Below, piece after piece: positions 8,561-16,915 of a stretch of DNA of 64,000 nt. The notes beneath the pieces are model-generated. The model was given only the letters and a program-made list of their open reading frames with translations. It did no database searches and was not told the origin of the DNA. This stretch comes from an uncultured Acidobacteriota bacterium (GTDB lineage Bacteria > Acidobacteriota > Terriglobia > Terriglobales > Acidobacteriaceae). The DNA lies in assembly GCA_903832055.1 (NCBI GenBank), contig CAILAC010000012.1, positions 317,943 to 381,942 on the forward strand. The letters are read 5' to 3'. How positions within the stretch are numbered: the first letter of the stretch is position 1; each line of letters opens with the position of its first letter. A program made the translations under genes and the position numbers.

Positions 8561-9271
8561 TTACTCGACGAGACGCGTAAGGTGAGCAACCTGGTCGCGC
8601 AGCTCTCCGAGTTCGCGGGTGAGGATAGCGACTTCCGCTTCGAGCTGGGCCCTGCGCTCCTGCAATTCCGGGTCGGGTTCAGCATGGCTGACGGCGGTTG
8701 ATGTCGCATACGAAGATACGTAGGAGTGCGCGGCGGCTGACTCGGGCGCCGCAAATCCCTCCACGTCGCCCGAGAGCAGGTGGGCGTAGCGAGCCTCCTT
8801 GGTACCGGGCTGGCGGGGCAGCACTTTCACCAGCGGAGCCGGCTCGCGGGTCATGAGCTTTTGCAGGACACTCTGAACATCGGACAGCTCATCAAATTTG
8901 TACATGCGTTCGCTGCGGCCGCGCAGTTCGCCGGGGGTCTGCGGACCACGCAGCAGCAGAACGCACATGATGGCGACCTCGCCGCGGGTGAAATTGAAGA
9001 CTTCCTGGCAGCGGTGCTCGTACTTTGATACGCGTGAGTCGCCACGAACTGCGCCGGCGAGCCGTTCCGTCTCCAGCCCATGCAGGGCCTGGCGAACCTC
9101 CACGTCGTCCAGAGCCATGACCGGTTCGCGGTTGTTCTTTTGGTTGCAGGCATTGACGAGCGCGTTGAGCGAGAGCGGGTAGTACTCGGGGGTGGTGATT
9201 TCCTTTTCAATCAGCGCGCCGAGAACGCGTGCCTCGACGGGAGAGAGGTGGATGGAGGGCAGCGGATTCAT
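8561..9271 (-). CDS. YceH-like (DUF480) protein
   Basis: 236 residues beginning with the typical LSPVEARVLGALIEKEITTPEYYPLS and NALVNACNQKNNREPVM of the YceH/DUF480 family, which folds as two winged-helix domains. The second wing region LLLRGPQTPGELRGRSERM (residues ~105-125) is also typical. The last ~35 residues form a probable coiled coil rich in Glu, Leu and Arg. The biological role of the family is not established; nucleic-acid binding is inferred from the fold. Slightly longer than the common ~215 residues because of the coiled tail. Confidence 0.9.
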   Translation of the reverse strand: MNPLPSIHLSPVEARVLGALIEKEITTPEYYPLSLNALVNACNQKNNREPVMALDDVEVRQALHGLETERLAGAVRGDSRVSKYEHRCQEVFNFTRGEVAIMCVLLLRGPQTPGELRGRSERMYKFDELSDVQSVLQKLMTREPAPLVKVLPRQPGTKEARYAHLLSGDVEGFAAPESAAAHSYVSSYATSTAVSHAEPDPELQERRAQLEAEVAILTRELGELRDQVAHLTRLVE

Positions 9272-9322
9272 GGGAGTATTCTCACAGAATTCACGAGGTT
9301 GTGGCGGCCTTCAGCAGCCGGT

Positions 9323-12118
9323 CTAGTTGTGCGGGGCACGGGGGGATGCTGTGGAGGCATCGTCGGTGCGGTTGGGAGCGGTGGCTGCGGGCGCGGGAGC
9401 GGTTGTGGTTGCGGGCGCGGGCGCAGAAGCGGCCGTGGCGGCTGCGTCTGCCCCGGCAGGGGAGTTCGTTGCTACCGGAGTGATAGGGAGTGTGAGGGTC
9501 TGGATCGTGTCTGGATCGTCGCGGAGGCGGACGTAGAGGGTTCCAGTGGTGCCGGCGCGCAGTGGGTTCGGGGCGATATTGGGCACGGGCAGTGCGGTGC
9601 TGGCGAATTCGAGTGGCACATCGACGGCGTTGCTCATGTCTGGGGCGGCGCTGACTGCGGCGATGAGAAAGAGATTGCTGGCAGCCAGCAGGCAGGGCTT
9701 TGCGGGATTGCGGGGGCATCGCAGGTCATGATTTCCGCTGAAGCCGGGCAGGCGGACCAGGGTGCCGAGCGGAACCCAGTCGCCGGAAATGCCTTCGGCT
9801 GTCACAGCGCGCAGTTGAAGCGGACCAAAGGCCGAGGCTCCAAAGCGCGCCAGAGGATCGATAACGGCGACGGCGGTGTGTGTGTCCTCGAGCATGAGGC
9901 TGCCATCGGCGAGCGAGAGGGTGGTCTGAAAGCTGCCGTCAACGGCGGCGATTTCCACTTTTTCAGTGCGCACAAAGGCGGCCGGAACCCGGGAGCGCAG
10001 GAAAAAGACCAGACGCCGCTGCAGGGGCAGGTCGTTGATCGAGCCAAGGTGGATGGGCGGCGGTGCGGTAGAGTCCGAGTCAGACTCATCATGCTGCACG
10101 CCTTTACTGAGCAGATCCACCTGGGGCCGGGGCGGGCCGACAGTGGCGGGAACGTGGAGAGTGCGGCCATCGCGCAGTGTGATGCGGGCCGAGTAGTTGC
10201 TGCCGGGCTCAAGCGTGGCGGTAACCCCGGTGGCAGTCAGCGCCAGCTGGTCAAAGTCCTGCACGCGGTTCAGTGCAGAGGGTGCAAAGGTGATGCCGGC
10301 GAGGTCGGCTGATTGCACTTCGTCCAGACGCTTGCCGCGCAGGATTGCATCCTTGTCGCCCGCGCTGAGGTTGAGTCGATCAAGCGCTGCGGCCTCAGCA
10401 TAGGCGGTGAGCTGCAGCTCTTCTGGCTTGGCGAGGCCATGCTGCCGAATTGAGACAGTCACCGTGCCGGGCTTGGCGTCCTTGAGTGGAACCGCAATCT
10501 CCAGCGTCTCTGGGTGGGGCGACTTCCAATTCAAATGAAGAGGTGCGGCGGCGGTTGTGGCCGGAGCGGCAGCAGGCAGCGTCACCTGGACTTCAGCGAC
10601 GCAGAGCGTACTCTCACCCTGGATGTGAAGGATGTCTTCGCGCCCGGTGATGAGAGCGTTCTGATCAGAGAGCGGAACAACCCAGCCGCCGGGGTGGGGC
10701 GCATGAAGGTGAAACCTGGGACCCTCCCAGGTGTCGAATCCCCACCTGCCGCGGATTTCGCCGACGGCTTCCGATTCAGGAAAGACGGGGAGGGGCTTTT
10801 CAAGGACAAAACCGCCGACCGATGGATCGGGACGAAGCGGGATGTCGATACCGCCTTCGCCCTGCGCCGCAGCCGGCTGGGCGGCGAGTTCCTGATGCGC
10901 CGGTTCTGGCGTCAGAGCCTTGTCGGGGGCTTTGGCTTTGGTTTCGACATGCAGGGTCAGGTCGTGCGCCATGGCAGTGGCAAAGACCAGGGGCGCGCCC
11001 TCGACAGGAAAGGCGAGATTCGGCCTGGTTCCGCAGTAGGTCTGCAGGGGATTCTGGGCAATGTCTGCGGGGTGCAGCTGCGGAGCACGGCTGGGGGCGA
11101 TGGGCGGCAGCGCCACAACAATGACTGATTTGGGATCGCGGAAGGAGGGCGGCACGTTGAGGCGCAGATTGAGCGTATCGCGCTGGTCTTTCTGGGGAAG
11201 CGCCAACGCCGGGATGTATTGGTAGCGGGCCGTGTGGAAGGTGCTGAGGATGCGGGCCAGATCAACCACCGCGCCAACATAGGGGCTGAACTGACCTGCG
11301 CCGCCAAGAGCGGAGTAGCTGAGCTGATTCATCAGGTCGGCCGTCGAGCCATTGGCAATCTGGGTCACCAGCGACTGGGCGTTGGCGTCATCGAGCACCA
11401 GTCCGTCAGTGTGCTGCACAAGGCACGGGGCCTGTTGCTCGGTGGGCTTGTCAAAGCACTCCTGCTCGACGCGGATGCCCAGGCTGCGGGCGGCGAGGGC
11501 GGTGCGCTCCTTGAGCAGCTTGGGGTCGCCATTCGAAGCTGATTTCACCTCGGCCAGGTAGGCATCCAGGCGCAGACGGTCCCAGCTGGCCTGCTGCAGG
11601 TCCTGGGTGGCGCGGACAAAGGCACCGGGGCGGCCGCGGACAGCGGTACGCAGAGTGCTGAAGTCGCCACCGGTTTCTGGGGCGAGGAAGAGCAGCGCCT
11701 GCTGGGCCTCGGATGGAACGGTGACAAAAACACCCTCTTCGCGGACCGCGCGCGTCCAGGTTTCCACGCGGGTAAACCATTCTGCTGGCGGCGGGTTGGT
11801 GGCGCCGCGCAGGAAAGCAACGATGAGGACGTAGTGGGTAGATTGGCTCTCGGGCAGATCTGGATGGATCCACAGCCGGTCACCGGCCAGGAGATTGGGC
11901 ACTTCCGCGATGGCCAGCGTTTTGCCCTGCCGCTGTACGTGCACATCGACTTTCGGGCCAGAGAGATCAAATGCCGGGGAATCCGCATACAGCGATTGCC
12001 CCATGCCGAGGATCGTCGCGAAGATGAGTGCAAGTGCGAGAGGCTCGATTCTTGGCACGCGGATGAAAAAGCGGGAGGCGAGACGACGGCGCATACCTCT
12101 ATTGTAAAGTTGCGCCAT
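9323..12118 (-). CDS. Large exported protein of unknown function
   Basis: 931 residues. The N-terminus (RR-rich, then LALALIFATILGMG...YA|D) is a signal peptide or anchor. ATG at 12094 is an alternative start that shortens the n-region. The sequence has a first domain rich in YVLIVAFLRGA-like strands, a helical stretch (residues ~150-280), a middle of beta-rich modules with IPT-like short strands, and a low-complexity Ala/Pro/Thr tail over the last ~50 residues. I recognise no enzyme motif. Size, export signal and beta-rich modules suggest an envelope or secreted structural protein. It is divergent from the PIN-domain operon across a 660-bp spacer. Confidence 0.75.
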   Translation of the reverse strand: MAQLYNRGMRRRLASRFFIRVPRIEPLALALIFATILGMGQSLYADSPAFDLSGPKVDVHVQRQGKTLAIAEVPNLLAGDRLWIHPDLPESQSTHYVLIVAFLRGATNPPPAEWFTRVETWTRAVREEGVFVTVPSEAQQALLFLAPETGGDFSTLRTAVRGRPGAFVRATQDLQQASWDRLRLDAYLAEVKSASNGDPKLLKERTALAARSLGIRVEQECFDKPTEQQAPCLVQHTDGLVLDDANAQSLVTQIANGSTADLMNQLSYSALGGAGQFSPYVGAVVDLARILSTFHTARYQYIPALALPQKDQRDTLNLRLNVPPSFRDPKSVIVVALPPIAPSRAPQLHPADIAQNPLQTYCGTRPNLAFPVEGAPLVFATAMAHDLTLHVETKAKAPDKALTPEPAHQELAAQPAAAQGEGGIDIPLRPDPSVGGFVLEKPLPVFPESEAVGEIRGRWGFDTWEGPRFHLHAPHPGGWVVPLSDQNALITGREDILHIQGESTLCVAEVQVTLPAAAPATTAAAPLHLNWKSPHPETLEIAVPLKDAKPGTVTVSIRQHGLAKPEELQLTAYAEAAALDRLNLSAGDKDAILRGKRLDEVQSADLAGITFAPSALNRVQDFDQLALTATGVTATLEPGSNYSARITLRDGRTLHVPATVGPPRPQVDLLSKGVQHDESDSDSTAPPPIHLGSINDLPLQRRLVFFLRSRVPAAFVRTEKVEIAAVDGSFQTTLSLADGSLMLEDTHTAVAVIDPLARFGASAFGPLQLRAVTAEGISGDWVPLGTLVRLPGFSGNHDLRCPRNPAKPCLLAASNLFLIAAVSAAPDMSNAVDVPLEFASTALPVPNIAPNPLRAGTTGTLYVRLRDDPDTIQTLTLPITPVATNSPAGADAAATAASAPAPATTTAPAPAATAPNRTDDASTASPRAPHN

Positions 12119-12781
12119 GGCGGTGGCATGTTCGCGACCGGGAGCGGGAATACCGACTGACCCGCCTGACGGGAATGAGTGGCGCCAGAGCTACCTCGCC
12201 CGTATGTTCATTAGGAATCCCAAAAGGATTCTGTAGCATCAAAATTTGTACAAGTTTTGTTCCACTAAAGGCCTATTTGTAAAGGTTTTTCGGTTCGCCG
12301 GTTGCAAGCGCAAGGGTTCGAAGTAAGATGATTTCACTGGCATTCCTGTTGGCTTGAAGGCCAGTTGGTGATCGTTTAAACGAAACTAGATGAGCGCAGC
12401 CGATTTGGCGCAGATTTTGCTGGCACTCCAGATCTCTTCCCCGGGTCTGTAGTTGATATAGAACTTCAGTTTTGACCGGGCACATCAGGTTTTCACATGG
12501 GCCGAGTTTCAAAGCGACGACCGTCAATGGGGTCGTTTTTAAACATTTGAGTAACGCTGCAGTTTGAGCAAATTTAGCTATGAACTTAAGCCCCGCAAGA
12601 GGTCGGCAACCATAACGGAACGGTCGCAGAGACGACAGGAAAATCAGGGTACAGATACGGTTGGGAACATCTGTTGACCTGCTCCAGGAATCCGGGGTGT
12701 CACCCGCAGATAAAGCGGCGGGATCCCCAGGAAACCTGGAATCAGTGGGACAGATCGAGAGCAGGACATATGGAGAGAACG
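12119..12781. other. Long intergenic region, probable leader and promoters, no gene recognised
   Basis: 663 bp separate two divergent genes. The DNA is more AT-rich than its surroundings and no convincing coding frame is present. A 6-bp inverted repeat gaatcc/ggattc sits at about 12216-12232. The 100 bp before the downstream start (12680-12781) are rich in G/C blocks that could pair (for example ccgggg with ccccag). I could not match it to a known riboswitch or small RNA class. Confidence 0.4.
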
Positions 12782-13531
12782 ATGAAAGCGGTACAGAACA
12801 CACCGATTGATGTAGAGATTGAAAACCTCACGATTCCCGAAGCAGAAGAAGTAATCGAAGAAGCTCTCGGTGAGCTTGCCTATACAAATGATCCGGGACT
12901 TGTGCGCGCGCTGCGCTTTTTGGCACCTCCGGGCTACCAGGCGATTGTGGAACTCTGCGGCGAAAACGGACGCAGCAAGCGTCGTAACGCCAGCGCGGCA
13001 AGCTGGACGCCGGAAGAAGACGAAATTCGAATCTATTTTGAGCGAATCGACGAATCGGCCGAAGATGGTGACGATGACTATCACCCCGCTCCTGTGGCGC
13101 GTCCGCGGGCGGTTATTCGCCAGGCCGTTGCATCCTTTGAAGACGGCAACGTCGACGAGAGCGCTGGCGGCTTGCCGGCAGACATTGACGAGCGCATCAA
13201 AGAGTTGTGCTCGACGCTGGCCGAGGCCGAGCGCGGGGGTCACGCGTTTATTGCGCTCAAGTGGTTCCGCGATTCCTTTTTGCCGCGCAAGTCGTTCAAC
13301 TGGAATCAGAATCCTGAGTCCCGGCAATTGATTCTCGCGGAAGCCATCCTGCGCGGCGTTGTGCTGACCAGCAAGATTCCAAATCCGAAGACGCCTGCGT
13401 ACCCGACAACGACGATTCGGCTGAATCGCGCTGAAGCCGGGGTGCCGGAAGAGGCGCAACGCTTCCGTCCCGTCTCAGTCAGTGGCGAGTCGCTTTCGGC
13501 CACCCTGGACGACGACCGGGGGAACCAGTGA
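12782..13531 (+). CDS. Unknown 249-residue protein paired with a PIN-domain toxin-like gene
   Basis: The ATG at 12782 is preceded by GGAGAGAAC, a good RBS; the frame is open further upstream but without one. The N-terminus is acidic and helical (IPEAEEVIEEALGELAY). A basic patch (GRSKRR) follows, then a variable acidic linker, and a C-terminal helical block (DIDERIKELCSTLAEAERGG to RGVVLTSKIPNPK). No ribbon-helix-helix, AbrB or Phd motif is visible, so it is not a standard VapB. Its stop overlaps the GTG start of the PIN gene (GTGA), indicating translational coupling. It may be an unusual antitoxin or a regulator of the PIN protein; function unknown. Confidence 0.75.
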   Translation: MKAVQNTPIDVEIENLTIPEAEEVIEEALGELAYTNDPGLVRALRFLAPPGYQAIVELCGENGRSKRRNASAASWTPEEDEIRIYFERIDESAEDGDDDYHPAPVARPRAVIRQAVASFEDGNVDESAGGLPADIDERIKELCSTLAEAERGGHAFIALKWFRDSFLPRKSFNWNQNPESRQLILAEAILRGVVLTSKIPNPKTPAYPTTTIRLNRAEAGVPEEAQRFRPVSVSGESLSATLDDDRGNQ

Positions 13532-13983
13532 CCTGCTATTTTCTGGACGCGACGGCCTTCGTGAAGCTCTTTGTACAGGAAGCCGGGACTGACACCATCA
13601 TCCGGCTTATGGAGGCCACCGAAGACAACCGCAAGCTCATCTCTGCGGGCACCCCGCTGGAGGTCTACGCGGCCCTCAAGCGGCGCGAGCGCAATGGAGG
13701 CATCTCTGCGGCTGATGGCGAGGCGGCGCGCAATATCCTGCGCGTGGAAGCTGCGCGAATGGTGCAGCAGCCGCTGAATCCGGCAGTTCTGGAGGCGGCG
13801 CGGCAACTGCTCGATCGCCACGAACTGCGTTCGGCAGAGGCGCTGCAACTGGCAGCGGCTATCGTTGCGCGGGAGATGTTTCAAGGCCTGGAGATTGTAT
13901 TCGTAAGCGCGGATGCGCGACTGCGCGAGGCCGCGCACAAGGAACACTTTGAGGTGCTTGAGCCTGTCGATCAGGAAGCTTGA
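13528..13983 (+). CDS. PIN-domain ribonuclease, VapC-like toxin
   Basis: 151 residues from a GTG overlapping the previous gene. PIN-domain acidic positions are recognisable: YFLDATAFVKLFVQEAG (first Asp, residue ~6), EVYAALKRRER (Glu, ~48), SAEALQLAAAI (an acid as Glu where Asp is common, ~111), and VFVSADARLREAA (Asp, ~132). PIN proteins in this arrangement cleave tRNA or rRNA and are held inactive by the upstream partner. The Glu for Asp change at the third position is conservative. A strong hairpin follows the stop codon. Confidence 0.82.
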   Translation: MTCYFLDATAFVKLFVQEAGTDTIIRLMEATEDNRKLISAGTPLEVYAALKRRERNGGISAADGEAARNILRVEAARMVQQPLNPAVLEAARQLLDRHELRSAEALQLAAAIVAREMFQGLEIVFVSADARLREAAHKEHFEVLEPVDQEA

Positions 13984-14005
13984 AAGAAGTTCTGAAAACT
14001 GCACA

Positions 14006-14041
14006 AAATCTGCCTGAGATCGCGTGCGATCAGGCAGATTT
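14006..14041. terminator. Hairpin, probable bidirectional terminator after the PIN gene
   Basis: Arms aaatctgcct and aggcagattt enclose a second stem gatcgc/gcgatc with a two-base bulge, giving about 16 pairs. It starts 22 bp after the PIN stop codon. The stop codon of a small gene on the opposite strand lies inside it, so it probably terminates both transcripts. The outer A/T pairs supply a T-rich end on either strand. Confidence 0.75.
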
Positions 14042-14182
14042 GCGGCGGAAGAGATCATCTTTCTCTTTGCATCCGCACGTCGCACAACTGAGGCAGCAGA
14101 AGATCAGCACTCCTACGCCTGCGGTCACCAGCACCGCAAGCAGCGTTCCCATCGAAAATAGAGTATGCGCTAAAGTATGCAT
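14030..14182 (-). CDS. 50-residue cysteine-rich membrane protein
   Basis: ATG at 14182 with AGGG about 10 bases upstream; stop TGA at 14032-14030 inside the terminator hairpin. The predicted protein has one hydrophobic helix (residues ~9-31: FSMGTLLAVLVTAGVGVLIF), a cysteine cluster CCLSCATCGC immediately after it, and a charged tail KEKDDLFRRKSA. The tight helix-plus-cysteines layout looks like a real small membrane protein, possibly metal-binding or acylated. No homologue is known to me. Confidence 0.45.
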   Translation of the reverse strand: MHTLAHTLFSMGTLLAVLVTAGVGVLIFCCLSCATCGCKEKDDLFRRKSA

Positions 14183-14404
14183 CGCAATTCAACCCTGCCG
14201 AGCGAACTTATAAGGAACTCTGGTGAACCGATTTTCCAGCGAAACGAACAACCGCACTCGTTTGCCTGCCAAAGGTACACCGAATCGCCTTCGCGTCAAG
14301 TGTAGCATCAGGTTCACTCGCTGAATAGTTCGATGTTGAATCAAAAATTACGGTTGCTTATAGGCGAAACTTAGGCGAAAATAGAGCGAACGGGAGAAGC
14401 TACC

Positions 14405-15757
14405 ATGGCCACCCCTGGCGACGCGCCGACCCTTTCCCCATCAGTCCGTGTCGCTCCGTCTGGCATCACCTCGCCTGAGGTGAACTGGCTGTTTCTCGAT
14501 CTGAATTCCTATTTCGCATCTGTCGAGCAGGAGGCACGGCCAGAGCTGCGCAATCGTCCCGTCGGCGTGGTTCCGATGGAGGCCGAAACGACAGTCTGCC
14601 TGGCGGCCAGCTACGAGGCCAAGGCATTTGGCGTGAAGACCGGCACAATGGTGCGCGAGGCACGGCAGATGTGCCCCGGAATCGTGTTTGTGGAGGCGCG
14701 GCACGAGCTCTATGTGCAGTACCACCACCGGATTATCGCGGCCGTCGAGAGCTGCCTGCCGGTGACGGCGGTGCTTTCAATCGACGAAATGGCCTGCCGG
14801 CTCATGGGCCGGGAGCGGCCACTGCTTGCCGCAATGCAACTTGGCCGCCAGGTGAAAGAAGCCGTTCGGACGCAGGTCGGCAGTACACTGCGCTGCTCGG
14901 TGGGGCTGGCGCCAAACCGCTATCTGGCCAAGATTGCCAGCGACATGGAAAAGCCGGATGGCCTGGTGGCGCTGACGCCTGACATTTTGCGCGAGGCTCT
15001 GCTGGGGCTGACTCTGCGCGACCTGCCCGGTATTGGCGTGCAGACAGAAAAGCGGCTCAACGAGCGCGGCGTGAGGACCATGGCCGACCTGCTGGCGCTT
15101 GACGGCAAGGAACGCACCCGGGAGCAGACCGGCGAACTGTGGGGTTCAGTGTGGGGCGAGCGGCTGTGGCACTGGCTCCGCGGCGAAGACTTTGACATGG
15201 GCGACAACGAACACAGCAAGTCGCTGAGCCACCAGCACGTGCTCGGCCCGGAGCTGCGCAATATCGATTCCGCCTGGGCAGTGGCGCACAAGTTGCTGCA
15301 CAAGGCCGCGATGCGGATGCGCGACGAAAAGCTGTGGGCGGGGCGGATCAGCCTGGCGCTGAGCTTTGTCGGTGAGGGGCCGGTACGTGCGCCCTCCGCC
15401 TTTGGACCAAGCCGGGCCGATAGCTGGACCAGCGAACTGAAGCTGACCGAGTGCCAGGATAATCCCACGCTGATCGCAGCTCTCAAGAAGCTGTGGGAGG
15501 GCCGCCCGCGCGGACCGAAATATGAGCAGCCGTTCTTCGTTTCAGTGGCGCTCACCGGGCTGGTGCCGGATGCACTGCATTCGCTGAGCCTGTTTGACGC
15601 GCATGACGGCGGCGAAGAACGGAGCCGTCTGGCGCAGACGATGGACGCGCTCAACCACAAGTACGGCCTCGCGACGCTGGCTCCGGCGACGATGCTGACA
15701 GCCCTGAAGGCTGCGCCAACGCGGATCGCGTTTGCTTCCATTCCGGATATGTTCTAG
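14405..15757 (+). CDS. dinB: Y-family DNA polymerase (DinB/Pol IV-like)
   Basis: 450 residues; GGGAGAAGC lies before the ATG. The palm motif FLDLNSYFASVEQEARPEL supplies the first metal-binding Asp and the aromatic steric-gate Phe. SIDEMAC (residues ~118-124) supplies the Asp-Glu pair. SVGLAPNRYLAKIASDMEKPDG and the helix-hairpin-helix LRDLPGIGVQTEKRLNERGV complete the polymerase core. It performs error-prone translesion synthesis. It is longer than Pol IV (~350) because of a C-terminal extension. No imuA or lexA neighbour and no recognisable SOS box are seen. The sequence just before the start has two close GGCGAAA copies. Confidence 0.9.
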   Translation: MATPGDAPTLSPSVRVAPSGITSPEVNWLFLDLNSYFASVEQEARPELRNRPVGVVPMEAETTVCLAASYEAKAFGVKTGTMVREARQMCPGIVFVEARHELYVQYHHRIIAAVESCLPVTAVLSIDEMACRLMGRERPLLAAMQLGRQVKEAVRTQVGSTLRCSVGLAPNRYLAKIASDMEKPDGLVALTPDILREALLGLTLRDLPGIGVQTEKRLNERGVRTMADLLALDGKERTREQTGELWGSVWGERLWHWLRGEDFDMGDNEHSKSLSHQHVLGPELRNIDSAWAVAHKLLHKAAMRMRDEKLWAGRISLALSFVGEGPVRAPSAFGPSRADSWTSELKLTECQDNPTLIAALKKLWEGRPRGPKYEQPFFVSVALTGLVPDALHSLSLFDAHDGGEERSRLAQTMDALNHKYGLATLAPATMLTALKAAPTRIAFASIPDMF

Positions 15758-15849
15758 AGATTCCTGATTCCCTGAACATCTCTCTCAAAATAAACGTATC
15801 GCTCTGCATCCTGCAGACCGTTGGGTTGCGGATATGAGAGTAGAAGCGC

Positions 15850-16416
15850 ATGAGTGAGCCGTTGAACTGGTTGCCCGAGCTGGAAGAACTCGTTGAAGAG
15901 CACCAGTCGATGGTCTACTCCATCGCGCTGAGAATGACGGCAGATTCCGGCCTGGCCGAGGAGCTGGCGCAGGATGTTTTCCTCGAACTGGATCGGAACC
16001 TGTCAAAGCTGGGTTCTGCCGAACATGTCCGCCACTGGCTGCGCCGGGTAACGCTGCATCGGGCCGCGGACGCGCTCCGGCGACGGAGGGTGCATGCGCC
16101 GACGCTGGGGCGGGATGTCTGGGTGGAGTTGGAAGAGCAACATGGGCTGGTTGAGATGAATGTTGGTCTGGCACTGGCAGCTCGGGTTGAAGAGCTGCTG
16201 GCAGGGTTGCCAGAGGCGCAGCGGGCGGCGCTGGTGCTGCGCTACCAGGAGGACCTGACGCCAGAGGAGATTGCAGTGACGCTTGAGGCACCGGTAGCCA
16301 CCGTGAAGAGCCACTTGCAGCGCGGGTTAAAGCGGTTGCGAGCGATGGTCTTTGCCGGAAACGGACGGAAGACAGAAGCGGGGCAAAAGCTGAGGGAGTA
16401 TGTGCGTGGATCCTAA
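15850..16416 (+). CDS. ECF-type RNA polymerase sigma factor
   Basis: 188 residues. Region 2 (residues ~18-85) contains HQSMVYSIALRMTADSGLAEELAQDVFLEL and HVRHWLRRVTLHRAADALRRRR. Region 4 (residues ~110-165) contains LPEAQRAALVLRYQEDLTPEEI and TVKSHLQRGLKRLRAM. It heads a probable four-gene operon with an anti-sigma-like protein and two exported DUF4252-like proteins. The overlap of 11-17 bases with the next gene indicates coupling. Confidence 0.92.
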   Translation: MSEPLNWLPELEELVEEHQSMVYSIALRMTADSGLAEELAQDVFLELDRNLSKLGSAEHVRHWLRRVTLHRAADALRRRRVHAPTLGRDVWVELEEQHGLVEMNVGLALAARVEELLAGLPEAQRAALVLRYQEDLTPEEIAVTLEAPVATVKSHLQRGLKRLRAMVFAGNGRKTEAGQKLREYVRGS

Positions 16417-16840
16417 GAATTGGAACGAGCAGGATGGGAACAAGCAGGATGGGAACGACCAGGAAATTGCCGCGTTTGAGCAGAGGCTGCGCGTAGCTAT
16501 CGAGCGCAGAGCAGCTCCAGCAGGGTTGAAGCAGCGCGTGCTGGCCGAGGCCGCAAGGCGCCGGCAGCGGCAAAGCTGGCTACCGGGCAGGCGCTTTTCA
16601 GCAGGCCGTGGGATGCAAGGCCAGGGCGGAGAGGGCCGTGGCTGGATGCTGCAGCGAATTGCTGCTTCGGCATTGCTGGCCGTACTATTCGGCGGATTTG
16701 CGGTGTATGAACGGCACCAGAAGCAGGTGGCGGAGTTACTCCGGGGAGAAGAAGCCCGCGAGCAGGTGCTCACGGCAATGCGAATTACGACGCGGACGCT
16801 GGGTCGTGTGAATGCGCGGTTGGCGGATGAAAGCCGGTAA
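16406..16840 (+). CDS. Anti-sigma-factor-like membrane protein
   Basis: The gene overlaps the end of the sigma factor. I favour the GTG at 16406 (nine bases after GAGGG) over the ATG at 16400. The product has a short acidic repeat (NEQDGNKQDGND, encoded by a 15-bp tandem repeat), a helical segment FEQRLRVAIERRAAPAGLKQ, and one transmembrane helix at about residues 80-100. A coiled stretch (QKQVAELLRGEEAREQ) on the far side follows. No zinc anti-sigma motif is present. Position and topology (cytosolic N-terminus, one span) suggest it controls the sigma factor upstream. Confidence 0.78.
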   Translation: MDPKNWNEQDGNKQDGNDQEIAAFEQRLRVAIERRAAPAGLKQRVLAEAARRRQRQSWLPGRRFSAGRGMQGQGGEGRGWMLQRIAASALLAVLFGGFAVYERHQKQVAELLRGEEAREQVLTAMRITTRTLGRVNARLADESR

Positions 16841-16915
16841 GCCGGCGAGACCTCCGGCAATTCGCAGGGAAATAACCAAATCAGAATTCCCAATTGGGAG
16901 AGAGAGCAGGACAAG

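Noticed and set aside
9080..10312. 410-codon open frame on the plus strand
   Set aside because: It runs across the YceH-like gene and the 931-residue gene in antisense, and its Gly/Arg-rich content is typical of a shadow frame.
12782..13531. Assigning the PIN partner as a standard VapB antitoxin
   Set aside because: It is about three times too long and lacks ribbon-helix-helix, AbrB or Phd motifs.
13980..14213. 77-codon plus-strand frame starting at the PIN gene end
   Set aside because: It covers the terminator hairpin and is antisense to the better-supported 50-residue membrane protein.
14183..14404. LexA/SOS box upstream of the Y-family polymerase
   Set aside because: No convincing palindromic operator of a known LexA type is present; only short direct GGCGAAA repeats are seen.
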